Positions 13,381 through 14,879 of a DNA stretch of 14,879 bases are shown here, in pieces. Each line of letters opens with the position of its first letter. The stretch's first letter is position 1. The translations under genes were made by a program, and so were the position numbers. Source of the DNA: CAVSWN01 sp046728115 (GTDB lineage: Bacteria; Acidobacteriota; Vicinamibacteria; Vicinamibacterales; CAVVIG01); the NCBI GenBank assembly GCA_046728115.1, contig JBKPDW010000235.1:1-14879 (forward strand), read 5' to 3'. The notes under the pieces were generated by a model. The model was not told the DNA's origin. It made no database searches and saw only the letters and a list, made by a program, of their open reading frames with translations.

Positions 13381-14879
13381 TCAGTGCACATGGCCTTCCG
13401 CAGGAAGTCCCTTCGCCGCGGACGCAAGCTGTACCTCGTACGCGCCTTTGATCACGACACGGTCGCCGATGGCGACCCCACTTCTGAGTCCGACCTGGTC
13501 GCCGTCGCTGACGGCGATGTCGACGTAGCGGCGCGCGAATCGCTCGCCGCCAGTCTGGACGAACACATACGGACGTCCCGCCTCGAACAGCACCGCGGCT
13601 TTCGGCACCGTCGGCATGCGCACACGGTTCCGACCGAAGAGAATGGCCGTACCGCTCTGGCCGACGAGCAGTTGACCGCCTGGATTGACCACTTCGAATT
13701 GAATCGGCAGCGCGCCGGTCTTGGCATCGAGCACGCCGGCGTCGTGCATGTGCTCGCTGCGCAGTGGAACCGGATCCGGTTGACCAGGGATCTGAAACGC
13801 CACGTCGGCGAGGCGGCGCGCCGCCGAAACGTCCGCCGCCGGGATCTGCGCGCGCAACTCGACGCGATCGGTGCGAACGATCTTGAACAGCGGTGCGCCC
13901 TCGTCGTACGAGGCGCCGAGCGTCGCGAGCACGTCGGCGACGCGGCCGGCGATGGGCGCGCGGATCGTAAACGCGTTGCCGGCCGCCGCTCCGCCGCCGC
14001 TGCGCAAGGTTTCATCGCGCTGCGCCAGGCGTGCTTCCGCGGCGCGGAGCCTGGCTTCCGCAGACGCGACGGCTCTGCGAGCATCCTCGACGCGCCGTGC
14101 AGGGACCGCCCGATCGGCAAGCAGGCGTTCGGCTCGGGTGAGTTCAGCGCGGGCGCTGTCAAGCGCGACCTGCGCCTGCGATACTTCCGCCGCGAGCGTC
14201 GCACGATCGTCTCCGGCTGTCAGACGAGGTTCGAGACGTCCGAGGACCTGACCGGCGCGAACGGTCGTCCCGATCGCGACCAGTGACGTTGCGGCAAACC
14301 GACCGGCTGCGGGCGCCGTGACCATGGCCTCACCGCCCGACAGGGGTTCGATGGACGCCGGTACTTTGATCGAGGCGCGCAAGTCCGCGGCCTGCACAAC
14401 CGCCGTCGTGAATGCGTTGGTCCATTGCTGTTCCTTCAGGTACGTAATGGCGGCCGGATCTTCCGCGGGCCGCTTTGCCACGTCGGCTTCCGCGGCGGCT
14501 TCATCGCGGTGGACTGTGACAGTGCCGAGATCATGGCGATCCGTCACGCCAGGAGCGTTGACCAGCAACGCCCATCGATACTGCCCTGGCGCAGGCGGCG
14601 TTCCTTCGATCCGAAATGCTCCCGGTCGTGACGGTGGCGATCCACGTACGACAATGGGTGCTCGGCCAGCCTCGGGCGTGAATTCGAGTGACGGAGTGCC
14701 GGCCGCCAGCGCGTGGAAGTCGCTTAGTGTGGTGAGGTGCACGGCAAACCGCGCCGATTGGCCGGCGACGAGCGGCGGATACTCCATATAGAGCTCCGTT
14801 TTTCCGGTCCAGTGCGTCACGTTCTGCGTCGGCGGTTCGGCTTTTTCGGCCGCCGTTTCCGCGCGCCGGCATCCAGCTG
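13381..14879 (-). CDS. RND periplasmic adaptor lipoprotein (CusB-like), 5' end outside window
   Basis: The frame is open to the right edge, so the start lies beyond it. The first codons seen read AGC-RRAETAAEKAEPP, where AGC (Cys at 14869-14871) looks like the end of a lipobox; the mature protein would be anchored in the periplasm. An N-terminal beta domain (TELYMEYPPLVAGQSARFAV ... HDLGTVTVHRDEAAAE) is followed by a lipoyl half-motif (VTAPAAGRFAATSLVAIGTTV, AGQVLGRLEP), a coiled-coil hairpin (about 70 residues rich in Ala, Glu, Arg), the second lipoyl half (FTIRAPIAGRVADVLATLG) and beta-barrel and membrane-proximal domains ending in VVIKGAYEVQLASAAKGLPA. It bridges the CusA-like pump to the outer-membrane channel. 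A GTG at 14818-14820 is in frame but is not the true start, given the lipobox upstream. Confidence 0.9.
   Translation of the reverse strand, partial: AGCRRAETAAEKAEPPTQNVTHWTGKTELYMEYPPLVAGQSARFAVHLTTLSDFHALAAGTPSLEFTPEAGRAPIVVRGSPPSRPGAFRIEGTPPAPGQYRWALLVNAPGVTDRHDLGTVTVHRDEAAAEADVAKRPAEDPAAITYLKEQQWTNAFTTAVVQAADLRASIKVPASIEPLSGGEAMVTAPAAGRFAATSLVAIGTTVRAGQVLGRLEPRLTAGDDRATLAAEVSQAQVALDSARAELTRAERLLADRAVPARRVEDARRAVASAEARLRAAEARLAQRDETLRSGGGAAAGNAFTIRAPIAGRVADVLATLGASYDEGAPLFKIVRTDRVELRAQIPAADVSAARRLADVAFQIPGQPDPVPLRSEHMHDAGVLDAKTGALPIQFEVVNPGGQLLVGQSGTAILFGRNRVRMPTVPKAAVLFEAGRPYVFVQTGGERFARRYVDIAVSDGDQVGLRSGVAIGDRVVIKGAYEVQLASAAKGLPAEGHVH

Noticed and set aside
12442..14286. 614-codon plus-strand ORF across the efflux genes
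   Set aside because: It lies antisense to the adaptor and pump genes, whose family motifs are unmistakable. Its product is Arg/Asp/His-rich with no motif, as expected from the complement of GC-rich coding DNA.
1..14879. CRISPR arrays, insertion sequences, integrases, rRNA genes
   Set aside because: No regularly spaced repeats, transposase or integrase motifs, or rRNA segments were recognised on either strand.

Overview
The window looks like a chromosomal piece of a GC-rich soil-type bacterium. The best taxonomic hint is the N-terminus of an ADOP-type permease (a family typical of Acidobacteriota) at 6800. The GroEL, the small membrane protein and the CusA/CusB-like proteins would fit that phylum. 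This placement is inference; no 16S or other marker is present.

Left part (1-1334). The N-terminal 141 residues of an NmrA-like NAD(P)-binding oxidoreductase run off the left edge on the minus strand. Small ORFs follow: a charged minus-strand ORF, then a plus-strand single-pass membrane protein whose stop overlaps the GTG of a second small ORF.

Middle left (1380-6503), all on the minus strand. In transcription order: a CRP-like regulator; a DUF457/YdjM-like membrane protein; a decayed groES remnant; groEL; a 106-residue unknown protein with a strong SD; and an Eis-like GNAT acetyltransferase. A CRP-type palindrome (TGTGA-N6-TCACG) sits at the crp stop codon, upstream of the YdjM-like gene. 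The regulator keeps the R-E-x-x-x-R recognition-helix pattern that reads TGTGA in E. coli CRP.

A graveyard (about 6640-8040) follows: a 5' fragment of tRNA-Ser, a truncated permease, and a type II haloacid dehalogenase that lost its N-terminus and carries a frameshift. This looks like a rearrangement boundary.

Next is a compact plus-strand unit: an Rrf2-family repressor (8247-8672) and a nitrilase (8733-9791). Both promoters carry the same operator, TGTAAC-N7-GTTACA. In the rrf2 promoter it overlaps the -10 box of a TTGACA-N17-TATCTT promoter. The pair reads as a self-regulated nitrilase switch and is the most interesting regulatory structure here.

The right end (9892-14879) is a minus-strand RND efflux operon: a lipoprotein periplasmic adaptor (5' end outside the window), a CusA-like pump of 1032 residues whose TM4 proton relay resembles AcrB rather than CzcA, and a coupled, frameshifted remnant of a second adaptor-like protein. 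It converges on the nitrilase gene.
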